From NCBI GenBank assembly GCA_964369525.1, contig CAYJEW010000003.1, positions 1 to 64,000 on the forward strand: a stretch of 64,000 bases of DNA, written 5' to 3'. The stretch comes from JAAYCI01 sp964369525. GTDB taxonomy: Bacteria; Bacillota; Clostridia; Oscillospirales; Ruminococcaceae. A program made the position numbers and the translations under genes. The notes beneath the pieces are model-generated. The model worked only from the letters and a program-made list of their open reading frames with translations, searched no databases and was not told where the DNA came from. Positions 1-9,140 of this stretch are shown in pieces; within the stretch, counting starts at the first letter, position 1, and each line of letters begins with the position of its first letter.

Positions 1-41
1 GCTAAATCGTGCGCCGGTAAATCCTTTTTATTGTTCGACAT
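1..41 (-). CDS. N-terminal fragment of an unidentified protein (cut by window edge)
   Basis: On the - strand a GGGAGG ribosome binding site is followed by an ATG at 41 and 13 open codons (MSNNKKDLPAHDLA with the last codon incomplete) running off the window. The good spacing argues for a real start, but nothing in this short, hydrophilic stretch identifies the product. Confidence 0.5.
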   Translation of the reverse strand, partial: MSNNKKDLPAHDL

Positions 42-303
42 CGGTGTTCCTCCCTATTGTTTGTGCTATGCGCTACTTTATTGTAGCTTTTTTGTCAGCT
101 TTTAATTTTTTAAAACTCTCTGCGCCCTGCATTCATTTGCCTGCAAAGCCCATGCAATCCACGCTTCACACTGGTTTTTTTATATTATGTGTAGCATAAT
201 ATAAACTGCAAGTTTGCTCGGTTGCCACGCAAGTGGCGAGAGCAATTGCACTTAAATGAATTATAAATAATCAAACAGAGTGCGGATTATTTATATTATC
301 AAA
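42..303. other. Intergenic region with an AT-rich inverted repeat
   Basis: No gene is supported here. A perfect 9-bp inverted repeat (TATATTATG, 5-base loop, CATAATATA) lies at 181-203, preceded by a T-run on the + strand. It lacks a downstream T-run on either strand, so it is not a typical terminator; it may be an operator for the edge gene or simply AT-rich sequence. Confidence 0.4.
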
Positions 304-1290
304 CTAATGATACGAAAAATCTGTATAGTTTTCGCCATCGCCCACAAATCTGCCAATATCCGCAGCGCCTCCCGCCGCAAACGTAACATCTATGCGGGTC
401 CAGTCGCTTGTGTTCACCGCCAGCTCTACCGCTATCCACCCTGCGTCCTCCACCCATATAAGGTTCCACGCATGGTATAGCGGCGCGCCGTTTTGCAGCA
501 CATTGCCCTTCACCAATATCGCAGGTATGCCATTGGCCCTAAGCATGGCCGCCGCCAGCGAAGCATAATCATAGCAGATACCCATTCCGGTGCTTAGCGT
601 CTCGTCAAGGTTTGGCTCATACCCCGACGGGCTCACCAGCTCTCGCTCGGCTTTGTCTGTATCGTACACGATATTTTCGGAAATCCAATAATAAATCTGC
701 TGCACAACTTCCAAATCATTGCCGCAGTTTTGGGTTATTTCATGCGAAAGCCGCACAACTTCGCTCTCCGGCGTGTAGTTCACAATACGGTTTGGCACAA
801 TATATGGGGCAAACTCGCTTTCTATTTGCGCCGTGGCTGTCCCCACCAAAAACCTGTTATAAAAATCGCCCTGCGTGTTTACATATAATATAAAAGAGTA
901 TTCTCCGCTACCGTGGGTTAAGGGGTAAAAGCTAATTGAGCCGTCGCTACTTATTATGTAGTTATCTTTAACCTCGCCGTCGGCGCTAGAGCCTTGAACC
1001 ACCGTTAGCAGCGCCGATGATGGCCCTGTGTACGACGCTGCAATGTAGCCCTGGTTTATATTACTCACATCAATAAACCCGCTTTGGGTGCCATCGTCAT
1101 ACACAAACTGGTTTGCCCCTATATATTCGGGCATCAGCACGGGTGGCGGGGTGCGCTGATACTCAGGATTTGCAAGCTCGGGCTGGCCACCTACAGAAAA
1201 CCCTTCTTCCGCTGTACACCCTGCAAGCAACAACGCTACCATAACCACCGCCAGCATAAATGCCACAGCCGAACGGTACCTCTGTTTCAA
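304..1290 (-). CDS. Transglutaminase-like domain lipoprotein
   Basis: Predicted exported lipoprotein: a lysine/arginine start, a hydrophobic segment and the lipobox LLAGC give a cysteine for lipid attachment. The C-terminal half carries a transglutaminase-core (papain-like) domain with Cys in GMGICYDYASLAAAML, His in LYHAWN and a following acidic residue, so the catalytic triad looks intact. Known relatives act as proteases or in cell-wall/protein crosslinking; the substrate here is unknown. The frame is open to an ATG at 1353, but that ATG has no ribosome binding site, whereas a TTG at 1290 follows AAGGGGGTGG and gives an ideal signal peptide, so TTG was chosen. The gene stands alone. Confidence 0.8.
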   Translation of the reverse strand: MKQRYRSAVAFMLAVVMVALLLAGCTAEEGFSVGGQPELANPEYQRTPPPVLMPEYIGANQFVYDDGTQSGFIDVSNINQGYIAASYTGPSSALLTVVQGSSADGEVKDNYIISSDGSISFYPLTHGSGEYSFILYVNTQGDFYNRFLVGTATAQIESEFAPYIVPNRIVNYTPESEVVRLSHEITQNCGNDLEVVQQIYYWISENIVYDTDKAERELVSPSGYEPNLDETLSTGMGICYDYASLAAAMLRANGIPAILVKGNVLQNGAPLYHAWNLIWVEDAGWIAVELAVNTSDWTRIDVTFAAGGAADIGRFVGDGENYTDFSYH

Positions 1291-1900
1291 AAGGCAAGCC
1301 CACCCCCTTGCTAACGCCTTGGCCGCGCATATACCCATGCACCGCCAAACCATTTAATAATTGCAAATCCCAAATCCTCGTGCATCGCCACTTTTACAGC
1401 AGAAATGCGCCTATTATCGCTTTGCTATCGTGCCTTTGTGCGGTCCGCTTTTTCATAAGCCTCTGCCGCCACATACTTGCTACAATAATACTACCAACAC
1501 GCAAAAAAAGCAATACTTCAAGCGTCCTGCCTCCGCCCGCCATTTTGTCGAACCATCGCTTTTTGCCCTGCCAAAGCAGGCTAGCTAGCCACGCTTTTGC
1601 ATATTACAAACAAACATAGCAAAGCACATCCCCAAATTTATGCGTACCCCCACGCAAAGTTTATACCTCTAGCCCCTTTAAACCCACGGCCCCTGCGCCT
1701 TGCAGGCCCGCCGCCCCACAAATCGTGCCGCCGCTGTTTTAAGGCCTTTGCCACCGTGCTAAGGCAAAGCCCTGCCCTTGTGTAGCAAAATCCACACATA
1801 CAAAACCACGCAGAGCACTGCGCTCTGCGTGGTTTTAGCATTAATCTCTGCTGTGTTTTTTTACTTGCGCGCGCTTTTCGCACTAATCTCTGCGGCACTT
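1291..1900. other. Intergenic region between the lipoprotein gene and argG
   Basis: About 600 bases with only shadow-like open frames rich in Cys, His and Pro and no ribosome binding sites. It holds the argG terminator (1802-1836) and a tandem duplication touching the argG stop codon. Otherwise nothing recognisable. Confidence 0.5.
1802..1836 (-). terminator. Rho-independent terminator of argG
   Basis: A perfect 15-bp stem (AAAACCACGCAGAGC and its complement) with a 5-base loop ends in TTTT on both strands. It lies about 65 bases beyond the argG stop codon and could work in both directions. Confidence 0.75.
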
Positions 1901-1920
1901 TTACTTTTGTGCACGCTTTT
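1838..1920. repeat. Imperfect tandem duplication (2 x about 41 bp) overlapping the argG 3' end
   Basis: Two adjacent units, 1838-1878 and 1880-1920, share the core TAATCTCTGC and the end GCTTTT with small slips between. The right-hand copy contains the argG stop codon and the last codons, so the left-hand copy looks like a decayed duplicate of the argG tail. Confidence 0.55.
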
Positions 1921-3124
1921 GGTCCAGCATCGCCTTCACCTTAATCGGCAAACCAAACAGGTTTATAAACCCTTCGGCATCGGCGTGGTTGTACTGCTCG
2001 CCCGTAGTAAAGCTGGCCACCTCTTCATCATATAGCGTGTATGGGCTTTGCACCCCTGCATTTATAATATTGCCTTTGTACAACTGTAACTTCACCACAC
2101 CACTAACCGTTTGCTGCGTGGCATCCACAAATGCACCTATCGCCTCACGCAGTGGGGTATACCACTGCCCATTATACACAAGCTCTGCCATTTTAAGCGC
2201 TACATTTTGCTTAAAATGCGCTGTTTCTTTGTCTAGGCAGATGCTCTCCAACACCTCGTGCGCATGGTACAAAATTGTGCCGCCCGGTGTTTCATACACC
2301 CCTCTGCTCTTCATGCCCACAAGGCGATTTTCCACAATATCCAAAATACCAACACCGTTTGCGCCGCCAAGCACGTTTAGCTTTTCTATTATCTCCACAC
2401 CGCCCATGGCCACGCCATCCACCGCCACAGGTATGCCTTTTTCAAATGTAATGGCCACCTCGGCTGTTTTTTCAGGCGCTTTTTGCGGCGTTACGCCAAG
2501 CTCCAGCATCTTTTCAAAGTTGGGCGCGTTTGCAGGATTTTCCAGCTCCAGCCCCTCGTGCGAGAGATGCCACAGGTTTTTGTCTTTAGAGTAGCTGGTG
2601 TCTGCCTTAATCTTTAGCGGAATTCCCCTCGCCTCGGCGTACTCAATAGCCTCTTCACGGCTGGTAATATCCCACTCGCGCCATGGCGCAATTATCTGCA
2701 AATGCGGCGCCAGCGCTTTTACCGTTAGCTCAAAACGCACCTGATCGTTGCCTTTGCCGGTAGCCCCGTGGCAGATAGCGTCGGCGCCCTCTTTTTTTGC
2801 CACCTCCACCAGCGCCTTGGCAATGGGCGGCCGCGCAAAAGATGTACCCAGCAGATACCCCTCATACTTTGCGCCCGCCTTCAGCGTAGGCCATATAAAA
2901 TCTTCCACCAACTCTTTTTGTATGTCGGCAATATAAAGCTTGCTTGCGCCGGTTTTTATGGCTTTTTCCTCTAGGCCATCCAGCTCGTCCTTTTGGCCCA
3001 CATCGGCCGCCATAGCAATTACCTCGCAGTCGTAGTTCTCCTTCAACCACGGAATAATAATAGACGTATCCAGCCCGCCGGAATATGCAAGCACTACCTT
3101 TTTATAACTCTTCTTTTTTCCCAT
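1901..3124 (-). CDS. argG: Argininosuccinate synthase
   Basis: Condenses citrulline and aspartate with ATP to argininosuccinate, the penultimate step of arginine synthesis (cytoplasmic). The N terminus shows the ATP-pyrophosphatase P-loop AYSGGLDTS (about residues 12-20); later TGKGNDQVRFE and YSKDKNLWHLSHEG are typical ArgG segments. About 407 residues, normal for the family. The frame extends five codons upstream to a GTG, but GTG lies inside the ribosome binding site GTGGAGGG; the ATG at 3124 is correctly spaced. It has its own promoter and terminator, so it is transcribed apart from the pyrimidine genes upstream. argH is not in the window. Confidence 0.95.
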   Translation of the reverse strand: MGKKKSYKKVVLAYSGGLDTSIIIPWLKENYDCEVIAMAADVGQKDELDGLEEKAIKTGASKLYIADIQKELVEDFIWPTLKAGAKYEGYLLGTSFARPPIAKALVEVAKKEGADAICHGATGKGNDQVRFELTVKALAPHLQIIAPWREWDITSREEAIEYAEARGIPLKIKADTSYSKDKNLWHLSHEGLELENPANAPNFEKMLELGVTPQKAPEKTAEVAITFEKGIPVAVDGVAMGGVEIIEKLNVLGGANGVGILDIVENRLVGMKSRGVYETPGGTILYHAHEVLESICLDKETAHFKQNVALKMAELVYNGQWYTPLREAIGAFVDATQQTVSGVVKLQLYKGNIINAGVQSPYTLYDEEVASFTTGEQYNHADAEGFINLFGLPIKVKAMLDQKRAQK

Positions 3125-3158
3125 GTTACAGCCCTCCACAGCTACATTCTTATTGTAT

Positions 3159-3186
3159 ATTATATCACTTCACTGCATAAAATCAA
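3159..3186 (-). promoter_or_regulatory. Predicted promoter of argG
   Basis: On the - strand TTGATT (3181-3186) and a perfect TATAAT (3159-3164) are separated by 16 bases, 35 bases upstream of the argG start codon. No arginine-repressor box was recognised with certainty. Confidence 0.6.
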
Positions 3187-3316
3187 GCTTTTTATGCATA
3201 TTTATTCTTTTTGTATGCACCGCCCTGCCTGCCACATATCTCAAGTTTTAACAAAATCAACATATTTGCGCCATAAATTCCCACAACACAACCATGCAGC
3301 TTTACACGCAAAATGC

Positions 3317-3356
3317 AAAACCACCGCCAAGACATACACTCGGCGGCGGTTTTTTT
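3317..3356 (-). terminator. Terminator downstream of pyrE (possibly bidirectional)
   Basis: AAAACCACCGCC pairs with GGCGGCGGTTTT (one mismatch) around a 13-base loop. It begins about 25 bases after the pyrE stop. The - strand copy ends in TTTT, the + strand copy in seven T, so it probably marks the end of the pyrimidine cluster. Confidence 0.75.
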
Positions 3357-3378
3357 ATATGTATCTAAACGCTAGCTG

Positions 3379-4017
3379 CTACTGCATCCAGCTCTCATCG
3401 CGCGGGTTTTGGCGGAACCGCTGTAGTTTTTCCACATCCTGCTCTTCTATTTTGCCCTCGGCCAGCGCTACCTCTACCAGCGTGTCGTAGTCGCACAACG
3501 ACACATTTTTTACATCAGCAGCAGCCAACTTGTCTAGCCCTGCCTGCAAACCATATGTGAATATAGACACAATGCCAAGCACCTCACATCCCTGCTGCTG
3601 TAGCACCTTTACCACGTCGATAACGCTACCTGCGGTGGATATAAGGTCTTCCACCACCACCACCTTTTGCCCTGCCTGCGCCTTGCCTTCAATCTGGTTG
3701 CCGCGGCCATGCTCTTTTGCGCTGGCGCGCACATAGCACATCGGTAGCCCTAAAATATCCGCCACCAGCGCCGCGTGTGCAATACCTGCCGTTGCGGTGC
3801 CTGCCACCAGCTCTGCCTGCGGGTAGCTGCTGCGCACAAGCCCTGCCAGCCCCTGCTCCACCCTAGCACGTACCTGCGGGTAAGACAGCGTTAGCCTGTT
3901 GTCGCAATAAATAGGCGAGCGTATACCCGACGCCCATGTAAAAGGGTCGTTTGGCCGCAAAAATACTGCTTCTATATTCAAAAGATCTTTGGCAATGTCT
4001 TGTTTTGTTATCTGCAT
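3379..4017 (-). CDS. pyrE: Orotate phosphoribosyltransferase
   Basis: Joins orotate and PRPP to make orotidine 5'-phosphate in de novo pyrimidine synthesis. The PRPP-binding signature is visible as VVVVEDLISTAGS (about residue 118); the N-terminal FTWASGIRSPIYCDNR is typical for the family. 212 residues, normal length. Last gene of the pyrimidine cluster, 226 bases after pyrF, followed by a terminator. The ATG at 4017 follows AAGAGGAG. Confidence 0.95.
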   Translation of the reverse strand: MQITKQDIAKDLLNIEAVFLRPNDPFTWASGIRSPIYCDNRLTLSYPQVRARVEQGLAGLVRSSYPQAELVAGTATAGIAHAALVADILGLPMCYVRASAKEHGRGNQIEGKAQAGQKVVVVEDLISTAGSVIDVVKVLQQQGCEVLGIVSIFTYGLQAGLDKLAAADVKNVSLCDYDTLVEVALAEGKIEEQDVEKLQRFRQNPRDESWMQ

Positions 4018-4243
4018 ATGCTCCTCTTTTCATGGTTACTGCTGTTGTATTTTAATTTAAAGGCCACACCGTAAGCACAACATGCCAACGGCCCCCTTTA
4101 AGCCACTGTAAATAAGCAAAAATCCACATTTACCGGCTCTCAAATATGCACCCTGCCACCCATAGGGTTGTTAACGATGTTTGCATTTAATTGCATTTCC
4201 AAATTATTTTTATAATAATCATTTTGTTATTTATGCCATTTTT

Positions 4244-4954
4244 CTACATACTACCCATAAACTCTGCTTTTATCTTCTCATATGCGGCCACAGGGTCTTC
4301 CGCGGCGGTTATAGGCCTGCCCACCACAATATAGTCGCTGCCAATTCCGGCCGCGGCCGCAGGCGTGGTAACACGGCTTTGGTCGTCGGTTGTGCCGCTG
4401 CCGGGGTAGCGTATGCCCGGCGTCACAGTTACAAACTCTGGTCCGCACCACTCTTTTACAACCCCTACCTCCAGCGGGCTACACACCACGCCGTCCAGCC
4501 CACTGCCCTGCGCATTTGTGGCATACGATGCCACAACCTCGCTTACCACCCCGGGAATCAGCAGCTCTTCACACATATTTTCTTGGCTAATGCTGGTAAG
4601 CATGGTAACCGCCAAAAGCATTGGCCGTGCACCTTTAGCGCCCTCTTCAAGGCCGCTGAGCGCCGCGCGCATCATCTCGCCTCCGCCGCCTGCGTGCAGG
4701 TTGGTCATATCCACCCCAAGGGCAGCTATGTTGCGCATAGCTTTGTGTACCGTGTTTGGAATGTCGTGTAGCTTCAAGTCTAAAAACAGCGGGTGGCCCA
4801 TGTCTTTTACCTCGCGCACAATATCCGGCCCTTCAGCATAAAACAGCTCCATGCCTATCTTCACATACGGTTTTTGCCCTGTAAATCCGCTCAAAAACTC
4901 CATGGTTTGCGCGCGGTTGGAAAAATCGCATGCTATAATAACATCTTTTCTCAT
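4244..4954 (-). CDS. pyrF: Orotidine 5'-phosphate decarboxylase
   Basis: Decarboxylates OMP to UMP, the last step of the de novo route. The catalytic Asp-x-Lys-x-x-Asp array is present in LFLDLKLHDIPNT (about residue 60), and the C terminus has the phosphate-binding IVVGRPIT. 236 residues, the short single-domain bacterial form. The frame can be extended two codons to a GTG, but the ATG at 4954 has better spacing from GAGGTG and begins the conserved MRKDVIIACDF. Lies between pyrD and pyrE. Confidence 0.95.
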   Translation of the reverse strand: MRKDVIIACDFSNRAQTMEFLSGFTGQKPYVKIGMELFYAEGPDIVREVKDMGHPLFLDLKLHDIPNTVHKAMRNIAALGVDMTNLHAGGGGEMMRAALSGLEEGAKGARPMLLAVTMLTSISQENMCEELLIPGVVSEVVASYATNAQGSGLDGVVCSPLEVGVVKEWCGPEFVTVTPGIRYPGSGTTDDQSRVTTPAAAAGIGSDYIVVGRPITAAEDPVAAYEKIKAEFMGSM

Positions 4955-5050
4955 CTGCACACCTCTGTTTTAAATTATTATTGCTATTTTCTATCTACAA
5001 CTACCCAAACCGCAAAAAAGTAAAGCTAACAGGCGCCGTAGGAACGGCTA

Positions 5051-6007
5051 CTACCCGCAGCTAAGCGGCCCGCTTTTTTGCGCTTTGCCTCGTATTTCTG
5101 CAAGATCTGCAATACCATACTGCTGCATTTTTTGCGGTAGTTCGTCCAGTATTGCCACGCAGGCATATGGGTCTATCAGGTTTTGCGTGCCCACCTGCAC
5201 CGCCACAGCCCCTGCCCATATATACTCCAGCACGTCGTCTGCGCAGGCAATACCCCCAACGCCCACCACAGGGATATTCACCCTAGCGCACACCTCGTAC
5301 ACCATGCGCAAACACACCGGCTTCACCGCCGGCCCCGAAAACCCACACGCACCAATAGATACAATTGGTTTGCCTGTGCGTGGGTCAATTCTCATACCAA
5401 GCAGCGTATTTGCTACCACAAGGCCGTCGGCGCCCGCCTCTTCGCAGGCCTGCCCAATATCGGCAATGCTGGTAACATTTGGCGAAAGCTTTACCAAGAC
5501 GGGTTTTTTTACTGCTTGTTTCACAGCTTTTGTAATTTCGGCGGCGGCCTTTACGCTTGTGCCAAAAGCTATGCCCCCGTGCTGTACATTCGGGCAGCTC
5601 ACATTCACTTCCAATAGTGCCACCTCGGGCGCCTTATCAAAATATACAGCTGTTTCTACATATTCTTCAAGTGAAAACCCTGATATGTTTGCCATTGATG
5701 GGCCATTGAATACCTTGCTTAATTTTGGTAGCTCTTGCGATACCACCGCCTGCACCCCGGGGTTTTGCAGGCCCACAGCGTTCAGCATACCGCCCACACA
5801 CTCGGCAATGCGTGGCGTTGGATTGCCAAACCTTGGCTGTAGCGTTGTACCTTTAAGCGCAATGCCACCAAGGCGGTTTATGTCGTACCACTCGGCCATC
5901 TCATAGCCAAATCCAAATGTGCCACTGGCAGGAATAATTGGATTTTTCAGCGGTACACCACACAGCTCTACCCCAATTTTAGGCCCCACAGCGTTTGTTT
6001 GTGCCAT
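5051..6007 (-). CDS. pyrD: Dihydroorotate dehydrogenase class 1B, catalytic subunit
   Basis: Oxidises dihydroorotate to orotate with FMN, passing electrons to PyrK. The catalytic cysteine typical of class 1 enzymes is seen in NVSCPNVQHGG, and VGVGGI and GAVAVQVGT form the FMN phosphate site. About 318 residues. Its ATG at 6007 overlaps the pyrK stop (TGATG), so the two subunits are translationally coupled; GGAGGAGG inside pyrK is the ribosome binding site. Pairing with PyrK marks the NAD-dependent 1B type, fitting an anaerobe. Confidence 0.95.
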   Translation of the reverse strand: MAQTNAVGPKIGVELCGVPLKNPIIPASGTFGFGYEMAEWYDINRLGGIALKGTTLQPRFGNPTPRIAECVGGMLNAVGLQNPGVQAVVSQELPKLSKVFNGPSMANISGFSLEEYVETAVYFDKAPEVALLEVNVSCPNVQHGGIAFGTSVKAAAEITKAVKQAVKKPVLVKLSPNVTSIADIGQACEEAGADGLVVANTLLGMRIDPRTGKPIVSIGACGFSGPAVKPVCLRMVYEVCARVNIPVVGVGGIACADDVLEYIWAGAVAVQVGTQNLIDPYACVAILDELPQKMQQYGIADLAEIRGKAQKSGPLSCG

Positions 6008-6756
6008 CAATCAAACACCACCTCCTCCGAAGACAAAACAGGCCCGTCTACACATACCCGCTTTGCCCCGCTTTTTGTGTGGCAGCTGCAGCCCATGCAT
6101 GCGCCAAAGCCGCACCCCATGCGCTCCTCAAAGCTTAGCTGACCCTGTATGTTCCTTTTGCTGCTCTGCTCATACACAGCGCGTAGCATGGCGGTGGGCC
6201 CGCAGGTGTAGTAGTATGTATACTCTATTTTTTGCAAAATGTCTGTTACAAGGCCTTTTTCGCCTGCGCTACCGTCCTGCGTAGCTAGCCACACCTTACA
6301 GCCCAGCTGTTCAAATTCATTTATAAAAAACGCATCCTTTGCGGTGGCAAACCCCAGCACAACGGTGGGCGTATTCCCTGCGGCGCACAAAGCCTGCGCC
6401 AGCCCATACAGCGGCGGCGTGCCCACACCTCCACCCACCAGCACGGTGCTGTGGCCTTCGGCCGCCTTTGGCTCAAAACCATTTCCAAGCCCACACAAAA
6501 GCTCCAGCTTTGTGCCTTCTTGCAGTGTGGCCAGCGCACTTGTGCCGCCGCCCACAACTTTATACACCACCTGTAGCTCGTCCTTTTGCCAACAACTCAC
6601 CGAAAACGGCCTGCGCAAAAAAAATCCGGGTAGCGAAATATTCACAAACTGGCCCGGCATTTTCAAGCTGTCGGTTGGCCCTGCCAGCCACACCCGATAC
6701 ACCTTGTTTGCTATCTGCGTATTTTTCTTTATTGTGTACTCTGCTTTTACTGCCAC
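6007..6756 (-). CDS. pyrK: Dihydroorotate dehydrogenase electron transfer subunit
   Basis: FAD and [2Fe-2S] subunit that carries electrons from PyrD to NAD. The ferredoxin-reductase fold shows the flavin-binding RRPFSVS near residue 50, the nucleotide-binding GGGVGTPPLYGLA near residue 105, and a C-terminal cluster motif ERMGCGFGACMGCSC with a later Cys in RVCVDGP. 249 residues. Starts with GTG at 6756, four bases after AGGAGG, and overlaps pyrD by one base. Confidence 0.95.
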   Translation of the reverse strand: MAVKAEYTIKKNTQIANKVYRVWLAGPTDSLKMPGQFVNISLPGFFLRRPFSVSCWQKDELQVVYKVVGGGTSALATLQEGTKLELLCGLGNGFEPKAAEGHSTVLVGGGVGTPPLYGLAQALCAAGNTPTVVLGFATAKDAFFINEFEQLGCKVWLATQDGSAGEKGLVTDILQKIEYTYYYTCGPTAMLRAVYEQSSKRNIQGQLSFEERMGCGFGACMGCSCHTKSGAKRVCVDGPVLSSEEVVFD

Positions 6757-6804
6757 AATGCCTCCTAAAAATACATGGTAAATGCGTATTTGTTGTTATT
6801 TATT

Positions 6805-8871
6805 TTATCTAAAGTTGAACATGTTTGCAACCAGTATATATAGGTCGGTGCTGTTATGCAAAATAAAGTTGCGCTCGTTGCTAAACGCCAGCAACAGCCC
6901 CACAACTGCCGATACCCCACATACCAAAAGCCCTAGCGTGTACAGCGTTTTTCGGCGCTTAGCCCCGCCCGACAGCCACTGCAGCAACACTGCCGCCGCC
7001 AAAATACCCCAGGCAAAAGACACATCGCATATATATCGATACACACCGTTGCTAACGCAAAAATCAAACCAAAGAATTATAACCCCCGCCGCAATTGTGC
7101 CTATGTACACTGCTTTTTTTGCCCACTCGGCTTTCCGCAACGTGCCATGGGTGAAGAGTAGCGATGTATACACAGGCGCATTAAACAGCCCAAACGCAAA
7201 GTAGTTATAAAATAGGTTGCCGTATAAAACCTCGCTCCACGGCAGGTACACAAACGGGAAACTCTGCTGAGTGCCCAGCGGCTGCAACAAAAACAGCCGC
7301 ATCGCCTCTGCCAACCAAACCGGCTCAAAGCGCAGTGTTTGCAGGCTCATATCACCAACCGTAAGCTGGTATGCATACCCAAAATCAAGCGCAGAACCAA
7401 ACCTCGCCGCGTTGTACCACAGCAGCCCCGCCGCCGCCGCCGCAAGCGGCAGGCCAAAGCATACCGCCGCCGGCGCCACTTCGCCGCGCGGTATGCTGCG
7501 CTTTTGCAGCGCAAAAAGCGCAGGCGGGGCAAGTAACGCCACGCACAAAAGCAGCTGTGCCGGGCGGGCAAACGCCACCAGCGCCACGCAGAGCCCTGCT
7601 AAAAGCGCATGTAGCCAGCGCAATTTCACAGCCGGCCTTAGCGCCCGCAGGCCAAAGGCCACCGCCCCCAGCAGTGCCGCCGCCGCCCACAAATACGGCT
7701 GGGTGTATATATCAGCACTCGTGAGCAACAGCGGTAAATGCCCGCCAAAGCTTATTGCCGGAATAACAGCGCAAAACAGTAGCAGATTTGCCTCTATGTT
7801 AAATCTGCGTAAAAATTCCTTCAGTGCTGCCACCAGCGCAACTACTGTAAGCACCGCAGGCACCGCACACGCCAGCGCCATGCTTGGCAAAGCGCCGCTT
7901 AGCGCATACACCAAAAAGTAAAGCGGCATGGGCGCCAGCCCAAAATAGCTGTAGTACTGCCCTTCATGGTACGCTGTGTCCCATAGGTAGTGTATGTCTT
8001 GGCGCTGGGTGGCGTCGTATGGGTTTGGCAGCTCGGCAAGCTCTGCCGCAGGCTGGGTGCGTAGCGCTACCTGCCCATGTTTTAGCGCATCAAACAGCTG
8101 GTAATAAATCGGCTGTGTATCTAAATCTTCAAGCGGGTAGGGGTGTAGCAGGCGGCCGGGCGGCTGCTGCGCATCGGCCGGCATAACCGCAAACATAAGA
8201 CCTACAAGTATAAGTATGCAAACGCCCGCCGAAAGCCAAAGTGCGGCATTGTGCTTTTTGTTTTGTGGGTTGTAGCTATACCGTGCAAGCCCAAAAGCAA
8301 GCACCGCCCACACCCCAAGGCTAGTCGCCAGCAATGCAAAAAACATTAAAAAGTTAAAGCTAAAACCACTACGGTTAAGCACCATCTCCTGCACCTGATA
8401 GCTACCGCCTGCCGATATAAGCTCCAGCTCAAAGCTCTGTAGCTGTCCGTTACTACGCAGTTGCATCACTGCGCTGCTTTGTTCGCCTGCAGGGTTAAGA
8501 ATTACCCTGTCGGCCAGCACACGCGTATTCGCACTACCGCCGTCCTGCAAAATATACAGGCTTACCGTCACGGGGAAATCGTCCTCTTCGCTTGAGCCAA
8601 GCTGCACATACATGGTACTGCTTTGCCGCCCAATGCCGTGCCACGCCACAGCCCCGCTGCCCGCCACTTCAATGCCCTCTTCGGTCACCTGCGTGCCTTC
8701 GGTATGTACAAACGCTTGTTGCAGGTCTATTTTTACAGGTGTTTTGTCGCCTGTAAGCAGGCTGAGCCCACTGCCAAAAAGTATCGTTAGCAAAAGCGAT
8801 ACAAACCCGCAAAACACTGCTCCCAAAACACGGCGCTGTGTTTGCGTAAGGTTTTTAAGGTGGGTGCGCAT
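6805..8871 (-). CDS. Large polytopic membrane protein, GT-C glycosyltransferase-like
   Basis: 688 residues. One N-terminal membrane segment (about 15-40), then an extracytoplasmic beta-rich region of about 130 residues, then about ten or more hydrophobic segments. The motif YHEGQYYSYFGLAP in an early loop, rich in Tyr and acidic residues, and the overall layout resemble GT-C fold glycosyltransferases that use polyprenyl-linked sugars, but no catalytic motif can be assigned with certainty. It sits codirectionally between carB and pyrK, 48 bases before pyrK, inside the pyrimidine cluster. A link through UDP-sugar or UTP supply is only a guess. Confidence 0.7.
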   Translation of the reverse strand: MRTHLKNLTQTQRRVLGAVFCGFVSLLLTILFGSGLSLLTGDKTPVKIDLQQAFVHTEGTQVTEEGIEVAGSGAVAWHGIGRQSSTMYVQLGSSEEDDFPVTVSLYILQDGGSANTRVLADRVILNPAGEQSSAVMQLRSNGQLQSFELELISAGGSYQVQEMVLNRSGFSFNFLMFFALLATSLGVWAVLAFGLARYSYNPQNKKHNAALWLSAGVCILILVGLMFAVMPADAQQPPGRLLHPYPLEDLDTQPIYYQLFDALKHGQVALRTQPAAELAELPNPYDATQRQDIHYLWDTAYHEGQYYSYFGLAPMPLYFLVYALSGALPSMALACAVPAVLTVVALVAALKEFLRRFNIEANLLLFCAVIPAISFGGHLPLLLTSADIYTQPYLWAAAALLGAVAFGLRALRPAVKLRWLHALLAGLCVALVAFARPAQLLLCVALLAPPALFALQKRSIPRGEVAPAAVCFGLPLAAAAAGLLWYNAARFGSALDFGYAYQLTVGDMSLQTLRFEPVWLAEAMRLFLLQPLGTQQSFPFVYLPWSEVLYGNLFYNYFAFGLFNAPVYTSLLFTHGTLRKAEWAKKAVYIGTIAAGVIILWFDFCVSNGVYRYICDVSFAWGILAAAVLLQWLSGGAKRRKTLYTLGLLVCGVSAVVGLLLAFSNERNFILHNSTDLYILVANMFNFR

Positions 8872-8945
8872 CTGCCTTCTTCCTTTCTTTTAGTGTTAAG
8901 TAAAACGAACCACACCTAGCACGGCCAATTTATGCCCATGCGCCA

Positions 8946-8989
8946 GCAAAGCCCTTGGCAATATATCAGGTATCGCCTACGGGCTTTGC
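8946..8989. repeat. Inverted repeat between carB and the membrane protein gene
   Basis: GCAAAGCCC (8946-8954) and GGGCTTTGC (8981-8989) form a 9-bp stem around a 26-base loop. There is no T-run on either strand, so it is not a standard terminator; it may be a processing or regulatory hairpin within the polycistronic RNA. Confidence 0.45.
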
Positions 8990-9140
8990 ATTACCCCTGC
9001 AACATTTGCTTTGTTAAAGCTGTAAAGCACCTGTTTGCAGGCGATTTTAAAGGATTTTACTTATAAAACAAAGACTTTGTCATACAAGGAAGCGGCAAAA
9101 AATATCGCAGGCAGACAGCGCGGGTAAAGCTTACGCCACC

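Noticed and set aside
1638..1898. An 86-codon - strand frame downstream of argG
   Set aside because: It runs through the argG terminator hairpin, lacks a ribosome binding site and is extremely Arg/Cys/Gly-rich.
4181..4771. A 196-codon + strand frame opposite pyrF
   Set aside because: Shadow of pyrF; no ribosome binding site and no domain.
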